Shown here piece after piece: positions 1 through 12,592 of a stretch of DNA of 64,000 nucleotides. The translations under genes and the position numbers were made by a program. The notes under the pieces were generated by a model. That model was not told where the DNA came from, did no database searches, and worked only from the letters and a program-made list of their open reading frames with translations. This DNA is from Allacma fusca (taxonomy: Eukaryota > Arthropoda > Collembola > Symphypleona > Sminthuridae), in contig OX359246.1 of NCBI GenBank assembly GCA_947179485.1, positions 2,232,001-2,296,000 of the forward strand. Direction: 5' to 3'. How positions within the stretch are numbered: position 1 is the first letter of the stretch; each line of letters starts with the position of its first letter.

Positions 1-1020
1 TTTTTAGAGCATTATTTGGGTCAAAGTTCGAAACCCCGAAGCCCCGTTTGAACAGATATGAATTGACTTTCTGGCAACGTGCAAATTTGTTTCTAAATTT
101 CCCAGTTCACATCTTGAAACCACTCTTGATTCTTTTAAAAGGAAGTTATTTAGGCAAACGAAACATGTCCGAATACTTAATCTACGATTGTACTGAGATA
201 ATTCCGGTCAGTGTGATACAACTGATTAAAGAAAAGTTTGGTGTTAACTTTGCGGCTGTAGTTATTGCAGCCGTTAACGCAGCTATTTTTCGTTCCTTAA
301 ACGAATCCGGAAAAGATGCACCTTCTAGTATCGACACCGCAACTGTACTGCCATTGCCATATCATCCTGGCGGAATGTGTAATTACTTGTAAATAAAATT
401 GATGTCAAAATAAATAATCTCAGTAAATTTACATATGATCAAAATTATTTAACAAAAAATGACTATAAATAATTACTTTAATGCTTACATTTATTTCAGC
501 ACTTCATTTGTAGAACGTTTCTTACTTACGGAAACGTCTTCGAGAGACCTGATTTGTAAAACTGACGATATATTGAGAACTATATCGAAAAACGAAGCTA
601 TATTTGCAACATTTCTGTGGTCGGAGATACTGGGAAAATTACCTTCTAGGTTTGTCCGTAAAATTACGACTCATTCTCTCCTTACACCAAGCTGGGGAAT
701 ATCACTTTTACCAACCACAAAATCAACGGATTACTTCGATGATGCAGAAATAGTTGATGTGTTTTACTTTATAACACCACCTGGCCATTTAGGTAAATCT
801 AATTTGGGTATTGCAGAAACAAGCGCATACCATGTGCAAAAAAACATTATATTTATAAAAAATGGATTACAATTTTTCAGGAATGGTTGTAACTTCTTGG
901 GGAGTAAACAATCAACAACGGTTTAGCTTTGTGATGGACAAAGACGTACTTGGTGACGGTGTAAGCGTGCAACAACTATCCCGTATGCTTACAGAAGAAA
1001 TTAAAAAGAATTATCAATGA
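1..1020 (+). CDS. WS/DGAT-like acyltransferase, C-terminal part (3 exons)
   Basis: This is the 3' part of a wax-ester synthase/diacylglycerol acyltransferase-like gene; the N-terminal half with the catalytic HHxxxDG region lies outside the window. Exons: open from about 8 to 388, 500-792 and 881-1020 (stop TGA). Splices are cttGTAAAT/ttcAGC and tagGTAAAT/ttttcAGG, and phases join cleanly. Exon 1 carries a PYHPGGMCNY motif; across the splice it continues into NYFTS, the WS/DGAT-type position (family proteins have N-H-F-T). Exon 2 carries LTPSWGISLLP and FFITPPGHLG-like strings; exon 3 begins MVVTSWG and ends with an amphipathic helix. The family esterifies fatty alcohols or diacylglycerol with acyl-CoA, usually at the ER. 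No large disruption is visible. A poly(A) signal follows at 1091. Confidence 0.75.
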
Positions 1021-1090
1021 AGAATTGCCCAGGGAACTGCAACTCCAATGAACGCAAATTCCAGCAAAGGATTCACTTGGATCGTCGTTA

Positions 1091-1096
1091 AATAAA
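1091..1096 (+). promoter_or_regulatory. Poly(A) signal of the acyltransferase gene
   Basis: AATAAA lies 71 bases after the TGA stop, a normal distance for a short 3' UTR. Confidence 0.55.
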
Positions 1097-1099
1097 TAT

Positions 1100-3019
1100 T
1101 TTAATTCAAACTTTCACTGTTCCCTCAGTATGGTGTACACAAACCATTCGTTCAATTAATGGTAAACTTGGGCAAATATTACTGTTTGTATATCGACTCA
1201 AATTGTTTAATTATTTGCAGAGAATGATTTACCCGATTCATTATTGATTATTCCAATAAATTAAAATAGTAAAACAAGTAATGATGAATAACGTTTAGCT
1301 TATTTCGTTATTACTCCCTGTATTGCATTAGGGTGTTATAACTGCAGTACTGTATAGTCTCATAACCTGTATAGTCTCATAATATGTTTTATTAAATGAA
1401 TGAATTTATTGTTACAAATCGGTAGTGAATAAAGGTGTTACTGCCATACAACCCGTCACTAAAATAATTTTCTACCATAAAAGTCGTTTTGTTTAAACAC
1501 GTTTTGCGCTATTGAAACTACATTCCTTTAAACTTCTACCAAGGGTCGTATATTTGTAAACCTCCTGGCAGGGGACGTATTTTTTCCAGATAAAAAATAT
1601 TTCTAACAAAAAATTGGTTTGCCTGACTTTCCCTGAAACGAATTTTAAAATTCTTGTTATCAAAATATAATATCTTTCCTTTGAGATTTTTCCTTCAAAA
1701 TATATTTTTTCACTGGGGAGAATCTTCTCGTCTTCCCACAAAAATACGACCCCTGAAATAGTCTGTCATTAAAATTAGAAAAATATGAGGCACCAAATTA
1801 TTAATAAAATGAATTTTCGATGTATTGGACGTACTTTCTCTGTCTAGGTTAGACAAGAAAAGATGGGAAAATGGGAAAACAATGTAGACACAATCACGCT
1901 ATTACGATTTTCAGGAATCTACAACTACACAATAAGATAACTGACCAAATAGTATGTACTATTTCTTTCCAGGAAATCGAAGCCAAAAAATCAATATTCT
2001 TTCTCGAAGTAAATCAAATATTAAAAATCCATCAATTTCGTGTTTAAAAATCGTAATTATCTATCAATTTCTTGTTTTACATTAGTAATAAATCGTATTC
2101 ATTTGTAAATAACCTACTCAACGAAATGAATATTCAGTGGATTCTTTCGATGAACTCATAAACCATGAATAGAAATCATTAACTAATGGTTTTTTTCGAT
2201 TGATTCATCAATCGTAATCATGATGTAATAGCTGTGTCCACGCAAATCATTGGTTGTTTTCAAACAAATAAATAACACGCTGGGCGATTTGATGCTTGTT
2301 GTTCAATGACTATACATCTCGATATGACCTGTTCTCAAGAGGAAGTATATTTAAGAATAGGTGCTCTAGTTTTAAAAAACTTGCTCAAGGAAATAGTCTC
2401 AATACCACAGGATCTTCAAGATCAAACGAAAGTAAAACAAATTGCGAAATTCGGTTCAAAGTGTCATAATTCATAAATTGTTAGCGATTGAAAGCATACA
2501 CAGAACTAGTACCTTTAGAAATGATTTGATAGTACAGGTAGCTTGTATGAAACAACAATGACGTTTTATATTAGTCTTAAATACTATTGGAATTTTAGAC
2601 TAAATGAATCTTATTAAAATTGTATGTAATAAACTTGTTCCCCCAGAACCATTAAAAGGAAAGGTAACAAGAAATTATTTTGAATTCCCAGTAATTTTTT
2701 TGAAAACTACTAAAGTTATTCCCATGTTGCTATGTACGTATATACCAGTGCTAGTGTAAATGTTTTTTTATATTGCGTTTCATTAATTATTGAATTTCAT
2801 GTCGAATAGAAAATCTATATTAAGTATAGGGGCATGAATGAATTAACCAAAAATCTTGATTCATCTGACACCAAAACAGCAACTACGATCATAGCAAGGT
2901 TTTACAAAAGGCTTAAGTAGTAGATGTCTTAGTTTTGCGGACGTTAAGACGGATAGTTGGGATACACTAGAAGAGACAGTCAAGGAAGTGCAAATAACAC
3001 ACAGGAAAGCGGGTCTCCC
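1100..3019. other. Intergenic, no gene seen
   Basis: AT-rich sequence without ORFs that look coding on either strand, apart from short chance frames. A short direct duplication reading ctgtatagtctcataa occurs near 1350-1380. I see no TIR pair, RNA gene or conserved domain here. Confidence 0.5.
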
Positions 3020-3655
3020 TAAAACACTGAAATACTGAACTACTGAACATTACACTAAAACACTGAACTACTGAACTACTGAACTACTGAACATTACACT
3101 AAAACACTGAACAACTGAACAGCAGATTCACGGAACAACTGAACCACTGAACCCCCATAAAACCAGGGTTGGCAAAAAACCGGCTTTTATCAATAAAGGC
3201 CAAGCCAGTGGCAAGAAATGGTAACAACCGGTTTTTATTGGACAGTGGACTTATTTGGATAATTTTAATTATGACCATTTTATACCAACCTATACAACAG
3301 GTCCAGACCGGTTAGAACCGGATTTTAACCAATAATAACCAGGCCATTTATGACCACTTGGCAACCCTGTGTTCATGCATGCGTAATATTAGCCAAGCCG
3401 GTGGTACGTTTTGGTTAAAACCGGTTTTTATTGGACAGTGGATTTATTTGGATAATATTAATTACTACCATTTTATACCAACCCAAGCAATTGGACCAAG
3501 CCGGTAAGAACCGGATTTTAACCAATAACGGCCAGGCCATTTCTTGCCACTTGCCAACCCATCATAAAACACTGACCAGTACTGACCTGCTGACTGCTGG
3601 CCTCCACAGAATCACTGACCAGCACTGACCTGCTGACCTCTGCAGGTAGCCCGGA
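3020..3655. repeat. Degenerate actgaac / actgacc simple repeat
   Basis: From 3020 to 3155 the sequence is a run of ACTGAAC heptamers mixed with attacactaaaac. After the hAT insertion ends at 3562, the related words actgacc and ctgctg continue to about 3650. The target duplication of the hAT element lies in this repeat, so the element split an older simple-sequence tract. Confidence 0.65.
3164..3562. mobile_element. Non-autonomous hAT-like element with internal duplication
   Basis: The 399-bp element starts CAGGGTTGGCAA and ends TTGCCAACCCAT. It is flanked by an identical 8-bp target duplication, CATAAAAC, at 3156-3163 and 3563-3570, the hAT hallmark. The body is a tandem duplication of about 190 bp (units beginning near 3223 and 3412) that share the stretch accggtttttattggacagt. 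A second copy of the right terminus, TTGGCAACCCTG, lies inside at 3358-3369, so the element probably formed from one copy adjoining another. There is no coding capacity. Confidence 0.8.
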
Positions 3656-4020
3656 AAGTCCAAAAAAGGGAAACATTTTTTCCTTGATTTTAGTTACATT
3701 GCTAGTGGCTATTTACAATGTATGTACTTATAGGATTACACATTATATGTAGTTCGTTAGTAGCTTATACAAGCATCAAATGTATAGATTTTCCCATTTT
3801 TAAAGAATTTCTTGTAAATTTAAAGAGGAATCTAAAACAAAACACAGCAACGAATCTCATATATTAGAAATTTTTTACTACAACCACTAAATTCTATGGA
3901 TTTGAAATATTCTTCGCTGTAGGGATTCTTTAGGGGAGGAAAACATTAATGTTCAAGTTGGAATGGTTTGAGGCTTTTTGTGTGGGTAAGCTAACTATGG
4001 ATTTTGTTCATATCGACTAC

Positions 4021-4953
4021 CAGAGGTGTGGAATATTTTGAAATATTATATTTGAAATAGTATTTGAAATACATTTAGTATTTGGTATTTTTCTAGACGT
4101 AAATTGTTTAAGGTATTTTGTATTTCGTATTTTGTCAGTACCAACATGTTTACTGTATTTTGTATTTCATATTTTGATTAGATTACGAACGTGACAGTAT
4201 TTTGTATTTTTTTATCTTGTAAAATTTACCCACCCCGTATTTCAATTACAAAATAAAGTTTTAAAATACATGACTCTGGCAATTGTTACGGTCGTCTCTA
4301 AAACATGTTCAAATAAATATTTTAAAGGTAAAAGCACTAATTTAAAACATTTTGAAACCAGTTTTTGAAACTTGGTGGGTTTGAAAAACTACCTTACTGG
4401 ATAAATACATAAAATTCAATGTGTTTTTTAACTTTAAATTTAGCTAAATTAGTGACGCGAATATAAATACTTTACCCGGAAGTTAAGATTAATTGTTTGA
4501 AGGAAAAATATTCTGTACCTAGGGTCATGTTTACTTTGATACACACAAATGCACAACTCTAAAGTCCAATAACATGCAGTTACCTTACGTTAGTTGATTC
4601 ACTTTTAAGTATCGTACATATTATTTGGCCGAATTATACAAAATATTTTGAGAGAATAAACTTTAGATATATATCACAATCAGATATGTACTTTGAGATA
4701 AATTTGAGAGTATTTTCAATATGTATTTCGTATTTTAAATACGGTATTTTTATTTCGTATTTTCTCTTTTTGTTGGAAGCAAAGTATTTTATTTTGTATC
4801 TTGCCCAAACGACTCCAGATATTTGTATTTTATTTTGTATCTTAACTAAATTACACCTGGGATTTGTATTTTATATTTGTATTTTAACTTTTTTGAAAAT
4901 GTATTTGTATTTTGTATTTCAGTAGTAAATTTCATGTATTTTCCACACCTCTG
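4021..4953. mobile_element. Non-autonomous hAT element, tattttg-rich
   Basis: A 933-bp element has perfect 13-bp terminal inverted repeats (CAGAGGTGTGGAA / TTCCACACCTCTG) and a perfect 8-bp target duplication, TCGACTAC, at 4013-4020 and 4954-4961. Both arms consist of the words gtattttg and tatttcg, repeated many times, which is why short ORFs of I/L/Y/F appear. It has no transposase. Confidence 0.9.
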
Positions 4954-5119
4954 TCGACTACATACATTCGGATGCCATGATGGAGTCATTACTTTTGGGG
5001 GAATTGGGTTGGAGGGTATATAACTTTGCATGTTAAAACTTGAAAATTCTGTAAATAGTAAAATTCAAAATTTCATCAACTTTCAAAAATTGAAAATCTT
5101 TATGGGATTTAACTATAGT

Positions 5120-5245
5120 GAGGCCAATGGTCTGGTCTGATTTACAATTTATGAAACTGATCTGGTCCAAATGTCAGACCAGACCGGACCATTGGTCTGG
5201 TCCAGTGTTTCGGACCAAACCAGACCAAAGACCAGGGCCCATAAA
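5120..5245. repeat. Dyad-rich ggtctggtc repeat cluster
   Basis: The words ggtctggtc and gaccagacc recur in both orientations between about 5127 and 5240, giving several possible foldbacks. It looks like the arm of another DNA transposon, but I could not find a matching second terminus or target duplication. Confidence 0.4.
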
Positions 5246-5249
5246 ACAA

Positions 5250-6050
5250 TTAAGAGTCATGAAATAATCAAATTTTAATAAGTGAAATATTAACAACACA
5301 ATAGTGTACAAATCTCAATACACAAAGTAAGTTCCAGTAAGAATCATGTACGTACAGGACAGGAAATTACTCCATTTCAGTCTCAGGCACATTCAGAAAA
5401 GTTTTTTTTTGCTTTTCTTACAAAAATCATCTTTTGATTTTTCTTTGTGATTTCCATAAACATCAATAATTTGGAACAGCTACAAAGGAATAAAAAAAAA
5501 GTGCCCCCGTCCCGTCCCGATTAATTCTGTTGACAAAATTTCCTATTCTAAATGTGACCCGAAATTCGTTTGCGCGGGGAAGTGCCTGCTTTCTGTTGTT
5601 CCTCCTATCATTTACTTACAGTAATTATTATTGTTTAAAAAATGGTTAATTATTTCTGTAGGTGCTAATGAAGCCGGAACCGATTGCAGTAACAATACTT
5701 GTAAATCTGCAATAAAACTCCGTACAAAAAATACCTAATACATTTGCGTAGCTTGCCTAGATACTGAAGAACAAATGGAGGAAAGATAATGGAAAACAAT
5801 GTGCAAGAATATTTGATTAAAATGAGAAGCAAAATGATTCACGTGATAACACGCTTATAACGTAAACTGATGCTACAGACACAGATCGCTTTGATTTGAA
5901 GTGCTAAATTGCTAAATAAATGACATACGTACTTTCTGCATACTAAAATATACATACGATGAAAGCATGCGAATTTTGGCTGAAAGAAATTAGGTTAGAG
6001 AAAGCTAAAGCTTCCCACAAAATTGGAAGCGCAATATTTAACTCCTGCAT
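5250..6050. other. Intergenic, no gene seen
   Basis: AT-rich DNA with a short homopolymer a-run near 5490. No ORF with recognisable content and no terminal repeats found. Confidence 0.45.
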
Positions 6051-6996
6051 TAGAAGGACCATACCGACCGACCCGTACTTGAACTCGTACTCGAACCGGA
6101 CTCGAGTATCAAGTACACTGAAAAGGAATAGTTTTGTAGACTCTATTTTTTGCTAAAGAGAGATTAATGTAGAAAACCAGTAGTAAATTCAGCTAGCAAG
6201 AATTTTTCACTGCTACTTACGAACAGTGCTTGCATTGAAAATTTTCTCCAACGAGGTTAAAATGCTCATGAACTATAGATCAAGATTTGATACTTCCAGT
6301 CACATCGACTGGATTCTCTCCAGTCAGGTCAATTTCATCCTCCACCTCCATTTCTGCACTATTTTCCGTTTCCATGATATTTTACGTCGATAGGTACTTA
6401 ATAACTAGAGTAGTACTCCATTCGGAGCTGTAACAATCACTTATTGCAACTTAATCAAGTGTTGACTCAGCTATGCCGCTGTAGGTTCAACGTTTCATGC
6501 AATTCGTTAATTCGTAGTCATTTTGAAATTAACCGCTTTTCCTTTTTCGCTCCGGAATAACAACAACTTTTTTGTAATTAAGGAAAGATGGATGTGGGCT
6601 TTGTGCTGGAGGAAATTACTCGAGCATGGCTTATAAATTCAAGTACGGGTTCAAGTACTTTTGAATTTATGTCCCGAACTCGTACTCGTGCATTGGTTTA
6701 AGTACTTTGAACTACTGTAGAGCATCTCGGGCGGTTAAAATTTACGGGTAAGCCCGCCAAAAGCCCGGCCGGCACGGGCTTCGAGCGGGTACGGGTAAAA
6801 ATTATTACGTTTGACGGGTTACGGACGGGTACGGTCTTTTCATCGCGGTTAAAAAAGACCGTGAAAGCCCGTAAAAGCCCGTGAGAAGTTCCATTAGTTG
6901 TGAATGCAATTTTAGCTTTCAAACAAACTAAGGCTTGGTGTACGATAGTGCATCACCCCGTGGGATATTTTAGGCCCGTGCCCGTCTGTACGACTG

Positions 6997-7063
6997 TTAC
7001 TAAATAACAAAATCAGGTATGCAAGAAACGTTTTCTGGCATACCTGTCTTTGTTATTTAGTAA
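6997..7063. repeat. 26-nt foldback with 15-nt loop
   Basis: Arms 6997-7022 and 7038-7063 are inverted copies with 2 mismatches in 26, starting ttactaaataac and ending at ggtatgc. The foldback lies within the 6713-8318 element and would make a pre-miRNA-sized hairpin if transcribed. Confidence 0.7.
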
Positions 7064-7285
7064 GTTTCATTTCGCTCTTCATTACTGTGGAAAATTCCAT
7101 TTAGTGTAGAAGATGAATCCTGCTTGTAGTTCAAGTATTTGTAATTAGAATCCAGAAGTTAACATTGTAATAAATTCAAGAACGCCACCAGAAGTGCTTA
7201 CCAAAGCTGAAATAGCAGCATAAGCTTTTGTATTGCCTTCTTAATAAACAAGGTATAGATAACGACTTCATATAACGGTCAAGAA

Positions 7286-8144
7286 CAAAGATGGGCACCT
7301 CGCCTGAAACTAGGCCTTGTAAATAGGCAACTAGGAAGGAAGGAAAGCAAAACGGATAGGTTTTTAGGAAAGGAGCTAGGAAGGTTGTAGAATTTATGTC
7401 AAAACTAGGAAATAAAATAGGAAGGCTGAGAATATGTAAAATAATAGGCAAGTTCATAGGAAGGGTGAGGAAATTGGAAGGATCCTTGGAAGGACTACCG
7501 GGAAGACATATTTAATTCAAACCAGCGGCAAGAGATGAAACTGGTTTGTATGATTTCTGCTAGTTATTTGTATTGGACCCTATAACGTTGAATAAACGAC
7601 ATAGTCAAAAACAAACTGGAGAAATTCCACCCATACCCATATATACCCCACTAATAGTTAGACGTCTAAATTCGGTGTTCATGGAGTGCTGTGAACAGGG
7701 TTTATTTTTAGTACATTAATATTCTGAATGCTGCGAGCGTTAAAATATATCTTCCAGAAAATCAATCCGAACTTGGAAATTATCATGTGTTCGTCTATGT
7801 ACAATATACATTTTAAATGATGACAATTATCATATTTACCCGCCTATGTTAATGTATATTGTTTTTCAACGCTATTCGTAAAGAAATGTACAATTTTGAC
7901 CAAACCGGCAAAGGTATACCCAACCAACTAAGGCTGAACAGGCTATTCAGACTGAACAAGACATTTTAGGCCCTACTAGGCAATTTAATAATTTGACAAG
8001 GAAATAGGAAGGACAATTATTTACCCATTTTTAGGAAAAAGGAAATCAGCAAAAGTCTGGTTTAGGAAGGGTATTAGGAAGGACAATCGAGATTACATTG
8101 TAGAGGTAAGGTTTCAGGCGAGGAAAACCAGTTGCCCATCTTTG
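7286..8144. mobile_element. Non-autonomous hAT element, taggaagg-rich
   Basis: An 859-bp element has termini CAAAGATGGGCA and the inverse TGCCCATCTTTG-type end (12-bp match) and a perfect 8-bp target duplication, GTCAAGAA, at 7278-7285 and 8145-8152. Left and right arms are full of aggaagg words. It is nested in the 6713-8318 element. The short minus-strand ORF here is not a gene. Confidence 0.85.
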
Positions 8145-8689
8145 GTCAAGAACACCAATATTTTAAAATACAGTTTTTCAGTATTTAAGATGTATGGTAT
8201 TTGCGGGCCAGGCCGGGCTTTTTCTATAAACATTAATTTCGGGCCGGGCGGGTGCGGGTAAAACGTTACGAGCCACGGGCGGGCAGGGGCCTAAAATATC
8301 CCACGGGGTAATGCTCTACTTTGAACGTACATACTCTTACTCGCTCTGATACTCGTTAGAAATATACCTAAGTTCGAGTACGAAAACGGATACTGGACCT
8401 ACGAGTACAAGTGCCAATCGTAAGTTGATACCGTACTCGACCCGTAATTACTCGAACTCGTGAGGAGATATATTCTATACTGTCAACTGTGCGAAATGTA
8501 ATATTATAACTTATTACCAGAGGTGTCCATCCTTAATAGAAGGATTTCCTTCAAAGAAGGCTTCTTTGAACGAATTAAGCGCTAGGTTTGGCAATTACGA
8601 AGGGAACGGAAGGAAGGCTGGAAAGGAAACGAAGGATGAACGAAGGCCTTTGCTCTATCGTCGGCCAAAAATTCTAGTTACGTTATTTA

Positions 8690-9560
8690 CGTATGGAGTT
8701 AGGATATATTTCCTCCGACACAATCCCTCCGGTTATATTCCCTCCGGATATATTCCTTACGAAACAATCCCTCCGGATATATTCCCTCCGACACAACCCC
8801 TCCGGATGTATTCCCTCCGACACAACCCCTCCGGATGTATTCCCTCCGACACAACCCCTCCGGATATATTCCCTCCGGATATATTCCCTCCGACACAATC
8901 CCTCCGGTTGTATTCCCTCCGGATATATTCCCTCCGACACAATCCCACCGGATATATTCCCTCCGACACAATCCCTCCGGTTGTATTACCTCCGGATATA
9001 TTCCCTCCGACACAATCCATCCGGTTATATTCACTCCGATTATATTCACTCGGGATATATTCCCTCCGACCACAACCCCTCCGGTTATATTATCTCCGCA
9101 TGTATATTCCCTCCGACACAAAATCCCTCCGACCACAACCCCTCCGTTTATATTATCTCTGCATATATATTCCCTCCGACAAAAAATCCCTCCGACCACA
9201 ACCCCTCCGGTTATATTATCTCCGCATATATATTCCCTCCGACACAATCCCTCCAACCACAACCCCTCCGGTTATATTATCTCCGCATATGTATTCCCTC
9301 CGACCACAACCCCTCCGGTTATATTATCGCCGCATATATATTCCCTCCGACACAATCCCTCCGACCACAACCCCTCCGGTTATATTATCTCCGCATATAT
9401 ATTTCCTCCTACACAATCCCTCCGGTTATATTCCCTCCGGTTATATTTCCTCAGACAATCCATTCGGTTATATTCCCTCCGGATATATTCCCTCCGGTTA
9501 TATTATCTCCGGATATATTCCGTCCGACCACAACCCCTCCCTGCTTGGAAATAATCCCTC
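8690..9560. repeat. Tandem array of attccctccggata words
   Basis: About 870 bp consist of near-identical words such as tattccctccggata and ccgacacaatccctccgg. In the second half they become a longer unit of roughly 60-70 bp that adds ccaccacaacccctcc- and attatctccgca-type segments. Because the array lacks stops in several frames it produces spurious 200-360-codon ORFs on both strands. An inverted, diverged echo (ggagggaatat, ggaaggaatatatccg) occurs at 10140-10230, so the array may be one arm of a larger inverted-repeat element. Confidence 0.8.
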
Positions 9561-9679
9561 GCTCAAATATTTTCCACCCATATACATATGCAGAAGTGTT
9601 AGTAATTATGACAACAAAGCAAACGCAATGCGGATCGTATGGTGACTCGGCTCAACAAATAACTTATTGGTTGGCATAG

Positions 9680-11780
9680 TAACAATTGGTTGACGAAAAC
9701 TCGCGTCTAGACCTCATCATCAAGGAAGAGGATTTTTTACGGAAATGTTATTAACAAATGCAAAATCATGCGTTACAGCATCTTGGTATGTCTGGTCATT
9801 CGTTTCTAAACTGCACTGAGTTTCTAAAAGCCGTTCAATATTGTCTTGATTATTTCATTCAAGAGTAATAATTATGTAGCTATTCTTGTAGATATTACTA
9901 TGCCTAAAATTTGTTACATGCTATTTCTTGTATAACAGAATTACTGCTTCTACTGTCGGGAAATTAGAACTAATAAAATGGTTAACATAAATAACTCCGA
10001 AACACCAAAAACAGCCATGTATCTCTCTCAGCTTCTTTTTCACATGGTATTCGGTCAATTCCTACCGTGCTTAATTATTTGAGGGTTGTTGAATTTTGTT
10101 GCCGTAGTGAGGGATAGTTTTTTGGGTGTTTATACAAACAGTCCGAGGGAATATTTCCTCTCAAGGAGGGAATATGTTTAGAAGGAATGTGTTCGAGGGA
10201 TAATATTCGGAAGGAATATATCCGAACACGCTACGTATTTTCATTGAGTCTCGTTAGTACTTGGTACTATGCTGACAATCATTTTACTATAATTTTTTTT
10301 TGACCGATGGAAACGCAGCGTCCTGTGTTTACATTTTTTGGTAATGCCGGATGCAAAAATCTAAATCTGGTTTTGTACGATCCTTCAAAAATTTATTTTT
10401 GAATTGCTTTGAGATCATTGAACTTCAAATTTCAAAGCTCATCTGGAAGTATTCTTCCGATTCCAACGCTTTGTTTTTAACCGCGTCTAAATAATGCAAT
10501 ATAGGTCATGCAGGTTCATCTTTTAGAGGAAGGACAAATTTATTAGTGCTACGTGCTACGTATTATCAAGCAAATATATACATACTTGTATTCAATTATT
10601 TGTGATAAACTGTTGTATGACATAATTCATAAAAACGGCACCCTTTTATTCTTTTCTGGTTTTCAGAAGAAGTACGAGAAAAAATCACCAGATCGAATTT
10701 TGATAATTAAATTTATGATAAAAACATACCATTTTTAAGACAAGTGAAACAAGGATTACTAATTCAGCAAAGCAAATATTCGTTAATAAACCGTACCAAT
10801 CCATTATTCCAAAACTGACTGAAATTCAATGTGTAAAGTTTTATTAAAACATTTGTAATTTTTCAATTTTTTGTAAAAGCAAGTTAGTTTTGATAGCTTA
10901 GAAGTTTCTAGGTAACTCGAAGAAGAACCTTTCGTTCTTCACCTGCAGATTAATAGATTCTTTCAAGTTCGATTCAATCATTTCCCCCTTGTTTATAAAA
11001 ACAGTACATATGATCAAATTCAATAATTATTTGCCTTCTTTTTATCCGCGTCAAGGCATGGGTTTTCTAATTGTTACATCCTGACTGGATAATGCGGAAA
11101 TAAGCAAAAAAAAACAATACTTGATAACATGTTTTATACATTTCCCATTCGTGAGTAAAGTACAAGGTCATCAACAATCGATGAGAAACTTTTTTCGGTT
11201 GATATTTCGACACGTCCGTACACGTTTTTTGTGGGCTGATTCTGTACCAGTCCGGTAGCATATCTACCGTAGCCGTATGATTCAACATGTATTTAAACGT
11301 GGCGTATTTTAATTTCCTAAGATCACAAGGAACATCTAGACATTAAAGCAATAACAATAAGGGACTTATTCGTTTCAATTCGTCTGTAAATCATGCTACT
11401 GAAATCTTCTGGATAATACAATAAAATAACAATTCAAATTCATTAGCTTTCTTGGATATTGGGAATATGAATCCTGATTTACCTGGATGATAAACGGCCA
11501 CGTAAAATTCTGCACTATGAATACGAAATTTGCTGGGCATCTCCGCTTGCGTGCTATGGTGAAACAATAAAAATATTATGAAAAACGTAACTTTTTTCAA
11601 CTTAAACTTGCTAAAAATGAAAATAATCCTAACCACGAACCACGTTACACCACGAAAATTCCTTAAAATTGATAAACCTTGCTGATTCTAGCAATATTAG
11701 TTTTGTATGTAATTCCCCTGAAATTCGTGACGTGCCATGTCATCATGTCGATAATGATGTGCTTTTATTTAAAAAATGCT
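9680..11780. other. Intergenic; no gene seen apart from the short echo at 10140-10230
   Basis: AT-rich sequence. The only structure I see is the inverted echo of the satellite words near 10140-10230, with a gaatatatccg end. No domain-bearing ORF was found on either strand. Confidence 0.5.
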
Positions 11781-11784
11781 ACCC

Positions 11785-12063
11785 GTAAATACCCAATGAG
11801 ATGAAAATTACACTAAAGAGATTTGGAACGATATTAGTTGTTCAAAACCCAAGGGTATTAGTGCTCCTGATACAATTAACTTTAAATTTTTTGAAAGTCT
11901 CATTTATTACACCTGTATTTATTCTCCTCAATCTACTGCTAACAAATGGTTCGTTTCCAACCTACTTTAAACCTGACATTGCCACCCCTGCATTTAAAGA
12001 TACAGGAATCATATACAGTTCTGACTCATGTCAACCCATACACTCCTCACCTTTCCTAAAATA
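11785..12063 (+). pseudogene. Fragment of a non-LTR retrotransposon reverse transcriptase
   Basis: Two frames that join at about 11890 give pieces resembling the start of a Jockey/CR1-type RT domain. The first has K-P-K-G-I-S-A-P-D, at the place of the family's K-x-x-G-P-D. The second has LLTNGSFPTYFKPDIATP, then CQPIHSSPFLK, at the place of F-P-x-x-W-K and Y-R-P-I-S-L-L-P. The frame change and early stop show a dead fragment. I infer the family from these motifs only. Confidence 0.5.
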
Positions 12064-12592
12064 GTTGTTTGATAGATGTATTTCAAATACATTGACAAGA
12101 CAATATGGAAAGCGTATCGATAAAAATCAATATAGGAACTGGCAACACTGCAGTTGAAAAAATGTTTCCAAAGCGCAGCAAATTTGGATACACAGAAAGA
12201 ACACGCTATGGTCCAGAGTAGAGGTGGGGCCCGGAAGCGGGTTTTCGGATTCGGGCCTGCCCAAACCCGGCCCGGCCGGGTTTCTGGCCGGGTTCGGGCT
12301 GTAAAAATGAACGTACGTCGGGCTCCGACCGGGTTCGGGCTGCACTAAAACAATGAGACCGTGTTAAGATCGGGTTTGGGCCTGTATTTATTTTTCAGTT
12401 CGGGTTTCGGGCGGGCCAGAAATTACAAATGACCCGACAATCCTACTAGAATATAGTTTAGTACAAATAGGTGGCATGCATGTTTGACGTTGCGCAGAGT
12501 TCCATCATTACTTTCACGTATGTATATTCATGATAAAATATAGTTCATTGTTTTTAATACGTACACATGTTTAAGCACTTTGAAACGATCGC

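Larger units (their letters stand above)
6713..8318. mobile_element. hAT-like element, gggcggg/acggg type, carrying a nested hAT
   Basis: Direct repeats CTTTGAAC at 6705-6712 and 8319-8326 flank the unit. The termini read TACTG-TAGAGCAT on the left and ATGCTCTA on the right, so the inverted repeat is 8 bp, with 5 extra bases on the left. Both arms are rich in cgggcggg, acggg and gcccg words. An inverted copy of the right-end segment (cccgtgggatattttaggc) occurs at about 6954-6975. Another hAT at 7286-8144 is inserted inside. It has no coding capacity. Confidence 0.65.
6050..8470. repeat. Arms of an older tactcgaactcg element split by later insertions
   Basis: Between 6065 and 6700, and again between 8326 and 8465, the words gtactcg, gaactcg and caagtac recur in both orientations. 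The two blocks flank the hAT-like element at 6713-8318 and look like left and right arms of one older DNA transposon. I could not fix its termini or target duplication, so the boundaries are approximate. Confidence 0.4.

Noticed and set aside
6713-8318. Left boundary at 6718 giving a clean 8-bp TIR
   Set aside because: It would lose the CTTTGAAC duplication; the version with 5 extra bases keeps it, so I chose the duplication as the stronger sign.
8566-9679. ORFs of 180-360 codons on both strands
   Set aside because: They are products of a tandem word array without stops in several frames; all frames give the same kind of repeat text.
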